Source: Tannerellaceae bacterium (GTDB lineage Bacteria > Bacteroidota > Bacteroidia > Bacteroidales > Tannerellaceae). From it: DNA of 49,235 nucleotides. Made by a program: the position numbers and the translations under genes. This document shows, one piece after another, positions 37,851 through 48,824 of this stretch. The notes beneath the pieces are model-generated. The model ran no database searches, was not told where the DNA came from, and was given only the letters and a program-made list of their open reading frames with translations. Where the stretch lies: the NCBI GenBank assembly GCA_031278605.1, contig JAITKB010000030.1, forward strand, positions 1 to 49,235, given 5' to 3'. Each line of letters opens with the position of its first letter. The first letter of the stretch is position 1.

Positions 37851-39731
37851 TTATTTCCAGTTCTCGTTCTGCACCAACAAACCTTCCATGGTAATGATCT
37901 GGTTGTTGGGGATGGGCAAGGTGACCCATTTATCGTTGTAGACGGCGGGGGCGTACTTGGCGAGGTATTGTTTCTCGTAGTCAATGTAGTCGTTCAGCTC
38001 ATCTCCCGCAATGCCCCAGCGTACCAGGTCGAACCACCGATGACCCTCCAGGGCCATTTCGATGTGCCGCTCAAAGCGCAGGGCCTTGAGCGCTCCGTCC
38101 TTGGTGGCAAACTGCGACTCGGGATACAGGCCGATGCGGTAGTTGGCGGCCGCGTCGGCTTTCGTGGTCCCGTTCACCAGATCCTCCAGGACATAGTCCG
38201 AGGAAGCCGGCGACATATCGCAGCTCTGGTAGCCGTCGTCCCAACCGGCCACCGCCTTGACGTAGGAGTTGGCGGCACGGGCGCGCACCTGGTTGACGTA
38301 CTGGGCGGCCCCCTGGGGATTGCCGGTCTCAATCAGCGCCTCGGCATACCACAAAAGAACGTCGGCGTAGCGAATCAAATGGAAATTCTTGGCCGAAGAA
38401 GCCGCCGAGGTCTCCACGCTCAAACTCCCGCGGTCGGCCTTGCTCGGTATGTTCTTCTTGTTGAGGTAAGGTCCGCCGTTGGCCAGCTCGCGAATCCAGC
38501 CGTCAATCGTATGCGGCACCTCGTAATCCAGGTAAGGCGTGTCGTAACGCCCCAGGCTGATGTCAATCCGCGGATCGGTATACACGCTGAGGTCCGTGGT
38601 GATCACCGTGGAATTATCAACCAGGTGGGACAGCGGATCCCGGCTGCGGTACGTCCCGTCCAGCAGGGGCAAACCCGCTTCGTTCACGATGTAGGAATTG
38701 ACCATTTCGTAGGACGGCTGGTAAAAGCCCCATCCGCCTACGCCCAACTTACCCACCATGCCGATATGCGGTCCGCCGTTGATGGTGTTCGTGGAGGTCT
38801 GCGTGCCGGATATGGCGTGCTGGATGTCGAAGATGGATTCCCCCGTCCAGTCGCTCTCGCCGGCCTGGTAGAGGGTCGCATATTCGTCGGCTAAGCGGTA
38901 CTTTTGCCCCTTGGCATCCTTACCTCCGTTGATGATGGTCTCCAGGATCGTCTTGGCGTCGCTCCAATGGTCGGCGTTGCCGTTCTTGCCGTTGTAGGGC
39001 GAGGACCAGTAGACATAGATCTTGGCCAGCAAGGAAGCGGCCGCCCATTTGTTGGCATAGCCGGTGTTCACCGGCAACACTTCCGGAAGGCTTTCGTAGG
39101 CCCGGCGCGCGTCCGCCACAACCTGATCCCATATGTATATGTAGTTGCCTCCCTCATCGACGTTCGACACCTGCGGATTCACGCCCGAATTGTATTCCTC
39201 GGTCCCTACATAGGGTATGGCGGCGCCGTAGATCTTAATCCCTTCAAAATGCCAAAAAGCACGCAGGAAATAACCATGACCCATGACCTCCGTATACAGG
39301 TCGCCGCCCGATTCGCCCGGCGTCGCCTGAAGCTCTTCCTTGATACTCTCGGCCAGGTTCATGAGCGTATTGGCGCGAAAGACCCCGTTGTAGACGCTGT
39401 TCCATTTCGTGGCCAGGTAGGAGTTGTCGGTCGTGATCACGTATTGCTCCAGCTGAGAGAAAGGAGACTGGTCGGCAGCCGCCGAACCCTTATTGGCCTG
39501 GCCGCCCATCACATCCCCGTACTGGTAGTTGCTCAGCTCGCAGGAGAAGTTCCCAAAGTTCAAGGCATAGAGTAACGAATAGGCTCCGGAAAGAGCCATG
39601 TCGATCCCCTTGTCGTTCGCCACCAGGGCCGCATCATCTACTGCCCCCACAGGTGTGATTTCAAGAAAGTCCGAACAGCCCGCAACAAACAGCAAGCCGA
39701 TCAGCATGGAAAGAATGCTATACTTTTTCAT
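37851..39731 (-). CDS. SusD/RagB family nutrient-binding outer membrane lipoprotein
   Basis: LLFVAGCSDFLEITPVGAVDDAAL; LIRYADVLLWYAEALIETGNPQGAAQYVNQVRARA; LRFERHIEMALEGHRWFDLVRWG. Confidence 0.96.
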   Translation of the reverse strand: MKKYSILSMLIGLLFVAGCSDFLEITPVGAVDDAALVANDKGIDMALSGAYSLLYALNFGNFSCELSNYQYGDVMGGQANKGSAAADQSPFSQLEQYVITTDNSYLATKWNSVYNGVFRANTLMNLAESIKEELQATPGESGGDLYTEVMGHGYFLRAFWHFEGIKIYGAAIPYVGTEEYNSGVNPQVSNVDEGGNYIYIWDQVVADARRAYESLPEVLPVNTGYANKWAAASLLAKIYVYWSSPYNGKNGNADHWSDAKTILETIINGGKDAKGQKYRLADEYATLYQAGESDWTGESIFDIQHAISGTQTSTNTINGGPHIGMVGKLGVGGWGFYQPSYEMVNSYIVNEAGLPLLDGTYRSRDPLSHLVDNSTVITTDLSVYTDPRIDISLGRYDTPYLDYEVPHTIDGWIRELANGGPYLNKKNIPSKADRGSLSVETSAASSAKNFHLIRYADVLLWYAEALIETGNPQGAAQYVNQVRARAANSYVKAVAGWDDGYQSCDMSPASSDYVLEDLVNGTTKADAAANYRIGLYPESQFATKDGALKALRFERHIEMALEGHRWFDLVRWGIAGDELNDYIDYEKQYLAKYAPAVYNDKWVTLPIPNNQIITMEGLLVQNENWK

Positions 39732-39761
39732 ATTCTGCATAATATTTAATGGTAACATAAA

Positions 39762-42700
39762 TTAGAAGGAGATATTCAAGCCGAGCAAAAACTGCCGGGG
39801 CATCCCGTATCCGCCGTAGTCGATCCCCTTGGCCATGTCGTTGCTGGTGATATAGGGGCGGTTGGTGGTGTCAAGGCCGATATTGCTGGAACGTACCTCG
39901 GGGTCGAGGCCGTCGTAACCCGTAATGGTAAAGAGATTCCCTATCTGCCCGTATATGCGCAGCCTCTCCAGCCCAATCTTATTCAACAGCGACCGCGGAA
40001 GCGTATAGCCGACGGTCAGCATCTGGTTCCGAAGATACGAGCCGTCCTGGACATACATCGAATTCGATTCATTGCCCGCCTCGTTGCCCTCGGTCGAAGA
40101 ACCCGTCCAGAGAGGATACACGCCCGAAGGATTGCTCGGGCTCCAGGAATTGTCGCGGCGATCTTTGGAGTAATTGGCCTGAAGATTCCCGAAATGCGTG
40201 TAATACATATAATGCTTAAACAAATCATTGCCCACCGAGAAAGTAAAATAGGCGCTGAGGTCCCACTGCCGCCAGTTTAAGCCGATATTAAAGCCGCCCG
40301 TAAAATCGGGATGCGGATTACCGATGATCGTACGGTCGGAAGCATTGATCTTCCCGTCGCCGTTCACGTCCTCTATCTTGTAACGCCCAATGAAATTATC
40401 GGGATCCAGGTCATTGATGTCGCCTACGCCGTAGGGCAGGATGGTTTGCCCGCCACTCTGGTAGCCCGTCACCTCCTCGGCGCTCTTATACACGCCAATC
40501 ACATTGTAACCGTAAAACATACCCACAGGCTGCCCGACCGTCGTAATGGTGATATTATTCAAACGCGTCGAGGTAAAGAGATCGGAGCTGCCGAGCTTCA
40601 CCACCTTGTTGCGGTAGGTGGAAATGTTGGCCCCGATGTTGTAACGCAATTCCCCTACCTTGTCGCGCCAGTTGAGGTTAAGCTCCACACCGTAGTTGTC
40701 CATGTCCCCCACGTTGATGTTGGGCTTCGTGGCCGAGCCGGCCAGGGCCGACCAGTTGGCAGGCACCAGCATGTCGGTGGTCTTCTTCATATACCAGTCG
40801 AAGTTAAACGTCAGCTTGTTGAACACCGCGCCGTCAAAGCCGATGTCCAGCGAGTGAACCGTCTCCCAGCGGGCATCCGGGTCGCCCAGGTTCGATATGG
40901 CATAGCCGGTCTGAACATAGCTGTCCGTCCCCGTATTCCCGTAGTTGTAGGCATTGCCCGTGGCATACTGAAAAGCATAGTTGTAAGGGCCGATGTTGGA
41001 ATTACCCGTCGTACCGTATCCGGCGCGGATCTTCAAATCGTCCAGCCACTGACGGCTCGAAGCCATGAAATCCTCCTCCGTGATACGCCATCCGAGCGAA
41101 AGAGCCGGGAAAGTACCCCAGCGGTGATCGGCGCCAAACCGAGACGAAGCATCGCGGCGGACCGTGGCCGTGGCCAGGTAGCGGTTCTTGTATACATAGT
41201 CGGCCCGTCCGAAAATGCCGAACATGGTCGTATGAAAATCCATCCTCCCGTTATTGCTTACGTTGGCCGTCGAACCGTTGTTGATCATCCACGTATTCGG
41301 GTCGTCGGGGAAGTTGTAATTCAAACGGGTAGCCGAAATGTTGCGCCCGAGACCGTTGTTGAGCGCCTCGCTACCTACCACGACGGTCATCTGATGATCC
41401 TTGTTGAAGGTCCTTGCGTAGGTGGCCGTGTTGGTCCATTGCCAGTTGAAAAAGTATGCCGCATACTCGTACAAATTGTTGGTAGCGCTCCCTTCCTTAT
41501 TGGTCATGATGGTGATCTCATTGAACGTACGCGTCCACATGCCTCCGAGCTGAGGGGAATACTGCGTACGCAAGGTAAGACCTGCAATCGGTTTGACTTC
41601 GGCAAAGATGGAAGCCTGGCTGCGGAAGATACGGTTCCAGTCGTTCTCCATATTCGCAATGGCCGCCACGGTAGAAAGGTCGCGTCCGCCTTCCGAAGCC
41701 TGCGAACCGGCGTGCTCCCCGCCGATGTTATACACCGGCACCCACGACTGTATCGTATAAGTTTTCCCGAACACATTGCTGTCTTCCTGGTTGCCGCGCT
41801 CGCCCGACATCTCCATAACGGAAAGGTTGAGGTTGCTCCCTATGGTGAGCCACTTGTTCGGCGAAAAAGAGGTATTGGCGCGAATCGAATAACGGTCAAA
41901 GTACGATCCCTTGATCGTCCCTTCCCGTGTGCTGTAACCCATCGACAGAGAATACTGCCCCCGTTCGCTCCCGCCCATGGCGGAAATCTGGTGATCCTGT
42001 ACAAACCCGGTTCGCGTAGCCAGCTTATACCAGTCGGTACCCTTGCGTGCTTCCGCTTCCGAGTATCCGTCTTCGAGCATCTGGTAATAAGCCGAGCGCG
42101 ACCAGGAGTTCGACCCGTCCGAGAGATACGACTTCTCCCAGGCCTCGATGCTCCCGAACTGCTGGATGATCTGATCCTTTGACTGCCCGGCCGGCTTGAT
42201 GGAATAAGGCATCGTCAACTCATCGTTCGCATTGAGCGAGCCGAACTGGGCATGTGATGCAATATTCGTTTCGCCCCTGACGTCACGCAAATTCACCATG
42301 CCGGAAGCAACGAACTCCATGGATTCCCATGCATCAAGCAGGTTATAACCGCTATTGGCCATCGTGGCCGCTCCGCTATACCCGTTGTAGCTGACACGCA
42401 CACGGTCCTTCGTCCCCTTCTTGGTTGTGACGATGATAACCCCGTTGGCCCCCTGTGCGCCATAGATGGCCGTAGCCGATGCATCCTTGAGGATCTGGAA
42501 CGATTCGATATCATTCGGATTCACCGAACTGACGTCCACGCCCGAAATACCGTCCACTACAATCAACGGGTCGGAACTGTTCACCGAGCCGACACCCCGC
42601 ACACGGATCGTTGTTTCCGCGCCCGGAGTTCCCGTAGCCGACACATACACCCCGGCAGCCTTACCCAGCAGCGCTTCGGCAAATGTAGCCACAGGCGTTT

Positions 42701-43175
42701 CCTGCAAAGCCTCGGCCGAAACCACCGACACCGAGCCGGTAATATCCTTCTTAGCCTGCGTACCATAGCCCACAACCACCACTTCGTCTACATTCTGGGT
42801 ATCTTCCACCAGCACAACCCGCAGGGGCTGACTGCCCGTGACGGCAATGCGCTGCGTGACATATCCCACATACGACACCTGAATAGAGATATTTCCCGGA
42901 GCCACCTGGAAAGAAAACTTCCCGCTGACATCGGTAATAGCCCCCGTAGTGGTGCCGATCACCTGAATATTTACACCAATCAACGGCTCGCCGGCTTCAT
43001 CCACCACGGTACCGCTAACCGTTCTCCCGCCCTGCTGAGGGACGGCCGCATGGGCCATAAAACAGCCCGCAATAAGAGTAAAACAGAATAAGAGCATCAG
43101 CTCTCGCAACACAGAGCGCTGTCCTCTCATAGAGAAGCGCCCTTTTTGTTTTTCATCTTTTTGTTTGTTTTTCAT
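39762..43175 (-). CDS. SusC/RagA family TonB-linked outer membrane protein
   Basis: GRTVSGTVVDEAGEPLIGVNIQVIGTTTGAITDVSGKFSF; VDEVVVVGYGTQAKKDITGSVSVV; GVGSVNSSDPLIVVDGISG; DASATAIYGAQGANGVIIVTTKKG. Confidence 0.97.
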   Translation of the reverse strand: MKNKQKDEKQKGRFSMRGQRSVLRELMLLFCFTLIAGCFMAHAAVPQQGGRTVSGTVVDEAGEPLIGVNIQVIGTTTGAITDVSGKFSFQVAPGNISIQVSYVGYVTQRIAVTGSQPLRVVLVEDTQNVDEVVVVGYGTQAKKDITGSVSVVSAEALQETPVATFAEALLGKAAGVYVSATGTPGAETTIRVRGVGSVNSSDPLIVVDGISGVDVSSVNPNDIESFQILKDASATAIYGAQGANGVIIVTTKKGTKDRVRVSYNGYSGAATMANSGYNLLDAWESMEFVASGMVNLRDVRGETNIASHAQFGSLNANDELTMPYSIKPAGQSKDQIIQQFGSIEAWEKSYLSDGSNSWSRSAYYQMLEDGYSEAEARKGTDWYKLATRTGFVQDHQISAMGGSERGQYSLSMGYSTREGTIKGSYFDRYSIRANTSFSPNKWLTIGSNLNLSVMEMSGERGNQEDSNVFGKTYTIQSWVPVYNIGGEHAGSQASEGGRDLSTVAAIANMENDWNRIFRSQASIFAEVKPIAGLTLRTQYSPQLGGMWTRTFNEITIMTNKEGSATNNLYEYAAYFFNWQWTNTATYARTFNKDHQMTVVVGSEALNNGLGRNISATRLNYNFPDDPNTWMINNGSTANVSNNGRMDFHTTMFGIFGRADYVYKNRYLATATVRRDASSRFGADHRWGTFPALSLGWRITEEDFMASSRQWLDDLKIRAGYGTTGNSNIGPYNYAFQYATGNAYNYGNTGTDSYVQTGYAISNLGDPDARWETVHSLDIGFDGAVFNKLTFNFDWYMKKTTDMLVPANWSALAGSATKPNINVGDMDNYGVELNLNWRDKVGELRYNIGANISTYRNKVVKLGSSDLFTSTRLNNITITTVGQPVGMFYGYNVIGVYKSAEEVTGYQSGGQTILPYGVGDINDLDPDNFIGRYKIEDVNGDGKINASDRTIIGNPHPDFTGGFNIGLNWRQWDLSAYFTFSVGNDLFKHYMYYTHFGNLQANYSKDRRDNSWSPSNPSGVYPLWTGSSTEGNEAGNESNSMYVQDGSYLRNQMLTVGYTLPRSLLNKIGLERLRIYGQIGNLFTITGYDGLDPEVRSSNIGLDTTNRPYITSNDMAKGIDYGGYGMPRQFLLGLNISF

Positions 43176-43344
43176 TTGTATTTAAAATTAAATTACAGGT
43201 AACATTACCCTTTACATACTATCAGGCAATCCTGCTCCAAAACCTTCCAATGAGGAATCGAATATTTAACATAGAATAACATATTACCCCGCAACACGGC
43301 CCAAAACATTCGCGAGCGGGAACGGGAAGAACGGAAAATGCCCG

Positions 43345-44367
43345 CTATCCAATCGTCACCCTGGCGAAAGGAACGGCATCCATGCGACAGAAATCTTTTT
43401 TCAGGTATTTGAAGTATCCGCTAACGGCAACCATTGCCGCATTATCGGTGGTGAAGGCCAACAAAGGGATGTGCGCTTCCCAGCCGTAGCGAAGGGCGTA
43501 ATGAGCGAAACTCTCGCGCAATGCCGTATTGGCCGATACCCCCCCGGCCAAGGCTAAGGTTTTTATGCCGGAGTCGTTGGAGGCTTGGAGCAGTTTATTC
43601 ATTAATATATCGACTATGGTAGACTGAAGTGAGGCGCAAAGGTCGGCCTTGTGGTTCTCTATGAAATTCCTGTCCTTCTTCAGACAATCGCGCAGGGTGT
43701 AGAGGAAAGAGGTTTTCAGTCCGCTGAAACTATAATCGTAGCCCGGTATATGAGGTTTGGCAAAGGTAAAAGCCTTGGGATTGCCTTCGGCTGCGAGGCG
43801 GTTGACGACAGGTCCTCCGGGATAATCCAGCCCCATCACTTTGGCGCATTTGTCGAAGGCTTCGCCGGCGGCGTCGTCGATGGTTCGCCCTATTACTTCC
43901 ATCCTGTCGTAGTCTTCTACGCGAATGATTTGCGAATTCCCCCCCGATACCAACAGACAGAGGAAGGGGAAAGAAGGCGCCGACGTGTCGTCGGGCGTCC
44001 GGCGGATAAAGTGCGCCAGGACATGCGCCTGCAGATGGTTTACATCCACCAGGGGGATGCGCAACGAGGCCGATAACCCCTTGGCAAAGGAAACCCCTAC
44101 CAGCAAAGACCCCAGCAGGCCCGGCCCAAACGTGATGGCGATGGCGTTCAATTCCGACTTCTCCACGCCGGCGCACCGGAGCGCTTCGGCAACCACCGGT
44201 ATGATGTTTTGCTGGTGTGCACGCGAGGCTAATTCGGGCACTACCCCTCCGTAGCGGCGGTGAACATCCTGCCCGGCAATGATGTTGGAGAGCATCACGC
44301 CGTTGCGAATGACGGCTGCCGAGGTGTCGTCGCACGAGGATTCAATCCCTAAGATCGTTACTGTCAT
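43345..44367 (-). CDS. tsaD: tRNA N6-adenosine threonylcarbamoyltransferase
   Basis: ILGIESSCDDTSAAVI; YGGVVPELASRAHQQNI; VNHLQAHVLAHF; LALAGGVSANTALR; start reassigned to 44367. Confidence 0.97.
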   Translation of the reverse strand: MTVTILGIESSCDDTSAAVIRNGVMLSNIIAGQDVHRRYGGVVPELASRAHQQNIIPVVAEALRCAGVEKSELNAIAITFGPGLLGSLLVGVSFAKGLSASLRIPLVDVNHLQAHVLAHFIRRTPDDTSAPSFPFLCLLVSGGNSQIIRVEDYDRMEVIGRTIDDAAGEAFDKCAKVMGLDYPGGPVVNRLAAEGNPKAFTFAKPHIPGYDYSFSGLKTSFLYTLRDCLKKDRNFIENHKADLCASLQSTIVDILMNKLLQASNDSGIKTLALAGGVSANTALRESFAHYALRYGWEAHIPLLAFTTDNAAMVAVSGYFKYLKKDFCRMDAVPFARVTIG

Positions 44368-44414
44368 ATTCCTTTTTTTGTGCAAAAGAACAAAAATCTG
44401 TGGTAATAATATCG

Positions 44415-44422
44415 TAGTTTTG
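44415..44422 (+). promoter_or_regulatory. -7 box upstream of tamB-like gene
   Basis: TAGTTTTG 19 bp upstream of ATG 44442. Confidence 0.45.
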
Positions 44423-44441
44423 TGCGTGAACACAGCATCGG

Positions 44442-47400
44442 ATGAAAATAAAAAAATTACAACACATAACCTTCTTACTGCTTATTTTAGCCAGTTTGCT
44501 CTTGATTGCGCCGGTTGTCTTGCTGAATATTCCCGACGTTCAGCGCAGGGTGAAAGACCGGGTTGTTTCGGAACTCAGTGCGCAATTGCGTGTGCCCGTT
44601 CGCGTCGGGAAAGTCGGCTTAGAGTGGCTTAGCAGCCTCACGGCGGAAGATTTGTATCTGGAAGACCGGAACGGTCGAACGCTGTTTGAGGCCGATTATG
44701 TTGCCGCACGCTTCAGTCCCCTGCGTTTGTTGCAGGGCGAATGGGTTTTTACGAGCCTGGGCGTGTTGGGTTTTTCAATCAGCCTGTACAAGGATGCGCC
44801 GGAGCGGGAAACGAATCTGCAGTTTCTGCTCGATGCCTTTCGCCGCGACAGCACGCAGCAGCCCGCCGGGGTTGACTTGCAGATAAATTCCATCCGCCTG
44901 CGCCGGGGAGAGATCCGTTTCGATGTATGGAGCGAAGAAGCAACGCCGGATAAGTTCAACCTCTCGCATATTGCTTTGAAGAATATCAGCGCCAATGTGT
45001 CGCTCCCGGTTTTACGGAGCGATAGCCTGAACGCCCACATCCGGAAGATGAGTTTTGTAGAAAATTCCGGCCTGGTTGTAAACAAACTGTCGGTATCTGT
45101 TGTAGGGAACAGGGACAGTGTGAACCTCAGCGATTTTGAGATCCGTTTGCCGGGAAGTCTTCTGAAAATAACCCGCGCCGGCATGGATTATTCCCGCGTA
45201 ACCCAAACGGACGAACTCTTAAGCAAGGCGCCGCTCAACCTCCTCATTGCTCCTTCGGAATTATATCCGAAGGAGTTGGCGGCGTTTATCCCGGCGCTTG
45301 ACCGGTTCGGCGACGCCGTTGAGTTGTCGGCCGAGGCTTCCGGTTGCATCAACGACATCCATCTCCGGCGGCTGACGCTGAGGTATGGCGACAAGATGCA
45401 GTTCACCGGCAAGATGCAGCTAAAGGGCATCACCCGCCCCGAGGAAACTTACCTCCTGGGGGAGGTGAGCCGGATGTACCTCAACCCGGTTATACTGCCC
45501 AAATCCCTCAAGGGCCTGGGCAGCGTGTATTTCAGAGGCGAAATATCGGGTTTCTTCAATCATCTGGTGGCCTACGGCAAACTGTCGTCGGACATCGGGT
45601 CCATCGAAACCGATTTGCTTTTCGGGAGTGACCGGGAGAAGCAGATTGCCGCCTATGTGCAGGGACATATCTCCTCGTCGGAATTGTCGGTCGGCGAATT
45701 GTTTGAGGGCGATAATCCTTTCGGGATAGCCCGCTTTGATGTCTCGATTGATGCACAATGTCCCGAAGGAGGATCTTTTGCCGGCAATATCCGGGCTCGG
45801 GTGAGCGAGTTGGACTTCCGGAACTACCGATACGAGAATTTGCTGCTTTCCGGAGATTTCCGGCAGAACGGTTTCGAGGGTATCCTTCGGATGGAAGACC
45901 CCAACGTCGCGGTGTATGCGGAAGGTATGTTCCGGAACGACAAGCACGATCCGGTGTTTAATTTCAGGGCCGACTTACGGCATTTCCGTCCCGATCATCT
46001 CAACCTTTACGACAAGCTTGCCTCGCCGGAGATTTCCGTTTCCATAGATGCCGATTTCGCAGGCAATACGATAGACAACCTCAGGGGAAGCATCACCGTA
46101 GACAGCCTGAAGATTCATACCGAAGCCCACGACTTCCTCCTGAAGCAGTTGAAGGTAACGGCCTCGGGCGAGGCGCCGGACAAACGCCTTGTCGTGTCCT
46201 CGGATCTTGTGAACGGAGAGGTGAGCGGCGTTTATTCCTTTGCCACGCTCTTTCCGGGCGTCCTTAATACGTTGCGCAACTATCTGCCGGCGCTAATCAA
46301 TACGACGACCAAAAGCCGGAGTACGGAGGAAAATAATTTCTCTCTCCTGCTGACCGTTGAGAACACCCAGGCTTTGTCGGCAACCCTTAAGCTTCCGCTC
46401 ACGTTGATGAGCCAGGGGCGTATCACGGGCTTTTACAACAGCGCTTTTAATAAGTTCCGCACGGAAATTTTCCTTCCCGACTTTCTGGTAGGGGAATCCC
46501 GGTTTGAATCCTGCTACTTTACCTGCGAGAATCCTTTGGACAAAATCGACCTGCGCCTGCGGGCTACGCACTACGGCAAGCAGGTGCGGAACTACCTTAC
46601 GTGGGAGGCAGAGGCAAAGGATAACCGGATAGGGAGTTTGTTTCAATGGGCGAACAACAAGGAGCGGCGTTTTGAAGCCCGTCTGCGCGCCTCGGCTTTG
46701 TTTACGGAAGAGCAGGAAGGGACAAGGCCCCGTCTGCGCACGGAGGTTCACCTCGAGGAAAGTCCCTTGGTTATCAACGACAGTGTTTGGAGCATATCCG
46801 AGGCGGATTTCCGTCTCGGCAAGGGGCGGATAGAGGTGCGCGACTTCCGGATTGCGCACGAGGGGGAGGGGATCTGCCTGGACGGGGTTGTTTCCGATAA
46901 CCCGGCCGATACCTTGCTGCTGGAGTTGAACCGGATTGAATTGGGCTACCTTTTTGAGGCGCTGAATATATCCAAGCTTCGTTTTGGGGGGATAGCTACC
47001 GGATTGTTCCACCTCAGCGATGCGTATGCGAAGCGTGTGCTGAACGGCAACCTCTACGTGCAGGATTTTTCCTTCAACCGGGTTGGGCTGGGGGACTTGA
47101 ATCTTTTCAGCCGATGGGATAACCTCCGGGAGGGCGTCCGGATGACGGGGAATGTATACGAGCACGACACGGTGCAGACCAACGTAAACGGATACATCTA
47201 CCCTGTGGGGAAACGTGCGGGGATTGATCTCTCTTTCCTGTCCGAGAACCTGAACGTATCTTTCCTGGCGCCTTACTTGGACGATGTGGCATCCGGTCTC
47301 AGGGGCCGGGCAACGGGCCATGCCCGCTTGTTCGGTTCTTTCCGGGACATAGATCTGGAGGGGGAGGTCTTGGTGAAGGAGGGGGGATTGAGCGTAGACG

Positions 47401-48824
47401 TCCTCAATACGTCCTATGCCTTTGCCGATTCCATCCACCTCCGTCCCGGCTCCATTGGGATGGAGGACGTGACTTTGCGCGACGCTTTCGGCAATACGGG
47501 CCGTGTCACAGCTGAGGTGAGACATGCTTACTTCCGCGACTTTGAGTTTTCCGTCGACATCCGGACCGACCGGATGCTGGTGTATAATGCCACGGAGAGT
47601 CAGAGTCCTATGATTTACGGTTCCGTTTTTGCCGGCGGGACGTCCCGCATACAGGGCAACGAGCAGTTGATTCGTTTCGATGTGAACATGCGGAGCGAGC
47701 CGGAGACCTCCGTGTCTTTCAATTTCACGGGGGGTGGCAATACGGCCACGGCCTATGATTTTCTTGTTTTCAGAGACGCCTCCCCGTCTGCCGTTGTGCC
47801 GTCCGCTTCCGTTGCCGCCCCGCCCGTTTCGTCTTCGCCGCCTCCGGATAGCGGCACGGAGCTTCAGATGAACTTTACGTTGGATGTAACGCCGGAGGCG
47901 AACCTGGAACTGGTCATCGACCCCTTATCGGGCGATAAGATCAAGGGATACGGCAACGGAAGCCTGCAGATCGCCTACGGCACGAAGTCCGACCTGCGCA
48001 TGTACGGCATCTTCCATATCCTGAGCGGGAGTTACCATTTCAGTCTCCAGCAGCTCATCCATAAGGATTTTAAGATACGCCAGGGGAGTTCTGTGTCGTT
48101 TGGCGGCGATCCCCTGGAGGCGACCCTGGACATTGACGCCATCTATAATTTAACGGCCAACATCGGCGATCTGGATCCCAATTTACTGGAGGAAAGCGCC
48201 CGCACGAACATTCCCGTCAACTGTGTGCTTTTGCTGGAAGGCATGTTCCGCAATCCTTCCATATCCTTCGACTTGGAATTGCCCGGGGCGAACACGGAGT
48301 TGGAGAGCAAGGTAAGGAGTTATGCCAATACCGAGGATATGCTTACCCGCCAGATTGTGTATCTTTTGGTATTGAATAAGTTTCACCCTTCGGACTTTAC
48401 GCAGGCGCCCCTGGGCTCTGAGTTTAGCGCGGTCACTTCGGCGGCTATTTCTTCTCAGCTATCGGGTATTTTGAGTGCCATGACCGATCGGGTTCAAATC
48501 GGCACGAACATCCGCACCGGGCAGGAGGGGATTAGCGAAACGGAGGTGGAGATGCTCCTTTCCGGTCAGTTGTGGGACAACCGGCTGCTTTTCAACGGCA
48601 ACTTCGGATACCGGAACAACCCCACCGTAAAGAATGTCTTTGTAGGCGAATTTGACCTTGAATACCTGCTAACTCCCGGCGGCGAATTTCGCCTGAAGGC
48701 CTACAACCGCGCCAACGAGATGTACCGTTACCTCAAGCAAAGCCTCACCACCCAGGGCTTCGGCATCATGTACAGGAAAGATTTCTCTTCTTTTCCCGAA
48801 TTATTCCTTCGTCGCCGGCGATAG
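44442..48824 (+). CDS. tamB: Translocation/assembly module TamB (AsmA-like, DUF490)
   Basis: 1460 aa; N-terminal TM anchor; C-terminal SGDKIKGYGNGSLQIAYG..., LSGSYHFSLQQLIHKDFKIRQGSSVSFGGDPLEATLDIDAIYNL, DNRLLFNGNFGYRNNP. Confidence 0.9.
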   Translation: MKIKKLQHITFLLLILASLLLIAPVVLLNIPDVQRRVKDRVVSELSAQLRVPVRVGKVGLEWLSSLTAEDLYLEDRNGRTLFEADYVAARFSPLRLLQGEWVFTSLGVLGFSISLYKDAPERETNLQFLLDAFRRDSTQQPAGVDLQINSIRLRRGEIRFDVWSEEATPDKFNLSHIALKNISANVSLPVLRSDSLNAHIRKMSFVENSGLVVNKLSVSVVGNRDSVNLSDFEIRLPGSLLKITRAGMDYSRVTQTDELLSKAPLNLLIAPSELYPKELAAFIPALDRFGDAVELSAEASGCINDIHLRRLTLRYGDKMQFTGKMQLKGITRPEETYLLGEVSRMYLNPVILPKSLKGLGSVYFRGEISGFFNHLVAYGKLSSDIGSIETDLLFGSDREKQIAAYVQGHISSSELSVGELFEGDNPFGIARFDVSIDAQCPEGGSFAGNIRARVSELDFRNYRYENLLLSGDFRQNGFEGILRMEDPNVAVYAEGMFRNDKHDPVFNFRADLRHFRPDHLNLYDKLASPEISVSIDADFAGNTIDNLRGSITVDSLKIHTEAHDFLLKQLKVTASGEAPDKRLVVSSDLVNGEVSGVYSFATLFPGVLNTLRNYLPALINTTTKSRSTEENNFSLLLTVENTQALSATLKLPLTLMSQGRITGFYNSAFNKFRTEIFLPDFLVGESRFESCYFTCENPLDKIDLRLRATHYGKQVRNYLTWEAEAKDNRIGSLFQWANNKERRFEARLRASALFTEEQEGTRPRLRTEVHLEESPLVINDSVWSISEADFRLGKGRIEVRDFRIAHEGEGICLDGVVSDNPADTLLLELNRIELGYLFEALNISKLRFGGIATGLFHLSDAYAKRVLNGNLYVQDFSFNRVGLGDLNLFSRWDNLREGVRMTGNVYEHDTVQTNVNGYIYPVGKRAGIDLSFLSENLNVSFLAPYLDDVASGLRGRATGHARLFGSFRDIDLEGEVLVKEGGLSVDVLNTSYAFADSIHLRPGSIGMEDVTLRDAFGNTGRVTAEVRHAYFRDFEFSVDIRTDRMLVYNATESQSPMIYGSVFAGGTSRIQGNEQLIRFDVNMRSEPETSVSFNFTGGGNTATAYDFLVFRDASPSAVVPSASVAAPPVSSSPPPDSGTELQMNFTLDVTPEANLELVIDPLSGDKIKGYGNGSLQIAYGTKSDLRMYGIFHILSGSYHFSLQQLIHKDFKIRQGSSVSFGGDPLEATLDIDAIYNLTANIGDLDPNLLEESARTNIPVNCVLLLEGMFRNPSISFDLELPGANTELESKVRSYANTEDMLTRQIVYLLVLNKFHPSDFTQAPLGSEFSAVTSAAISSQLSGILSAMTDRVQIGTNIRTGQEGISETEVEMLLSGQLWDNRLLFNGNFGYRNNPTVKNVFVGEFDLEYLLTPGGEFRLKAYNRANEMYRYLKQSLTTQGFGIMYRKDFSSFPELFLRRRR

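Noticed and set aside
40311-42182. 623-aa plus-strand ORF
   Set aside because: Antisense to the SusC gene; a shadow ORF of high-GC coding sequence.
46293-47525. 410-aa minus-strand ORF
   Set aside because: Antisense to tamB; no recognisable domain.
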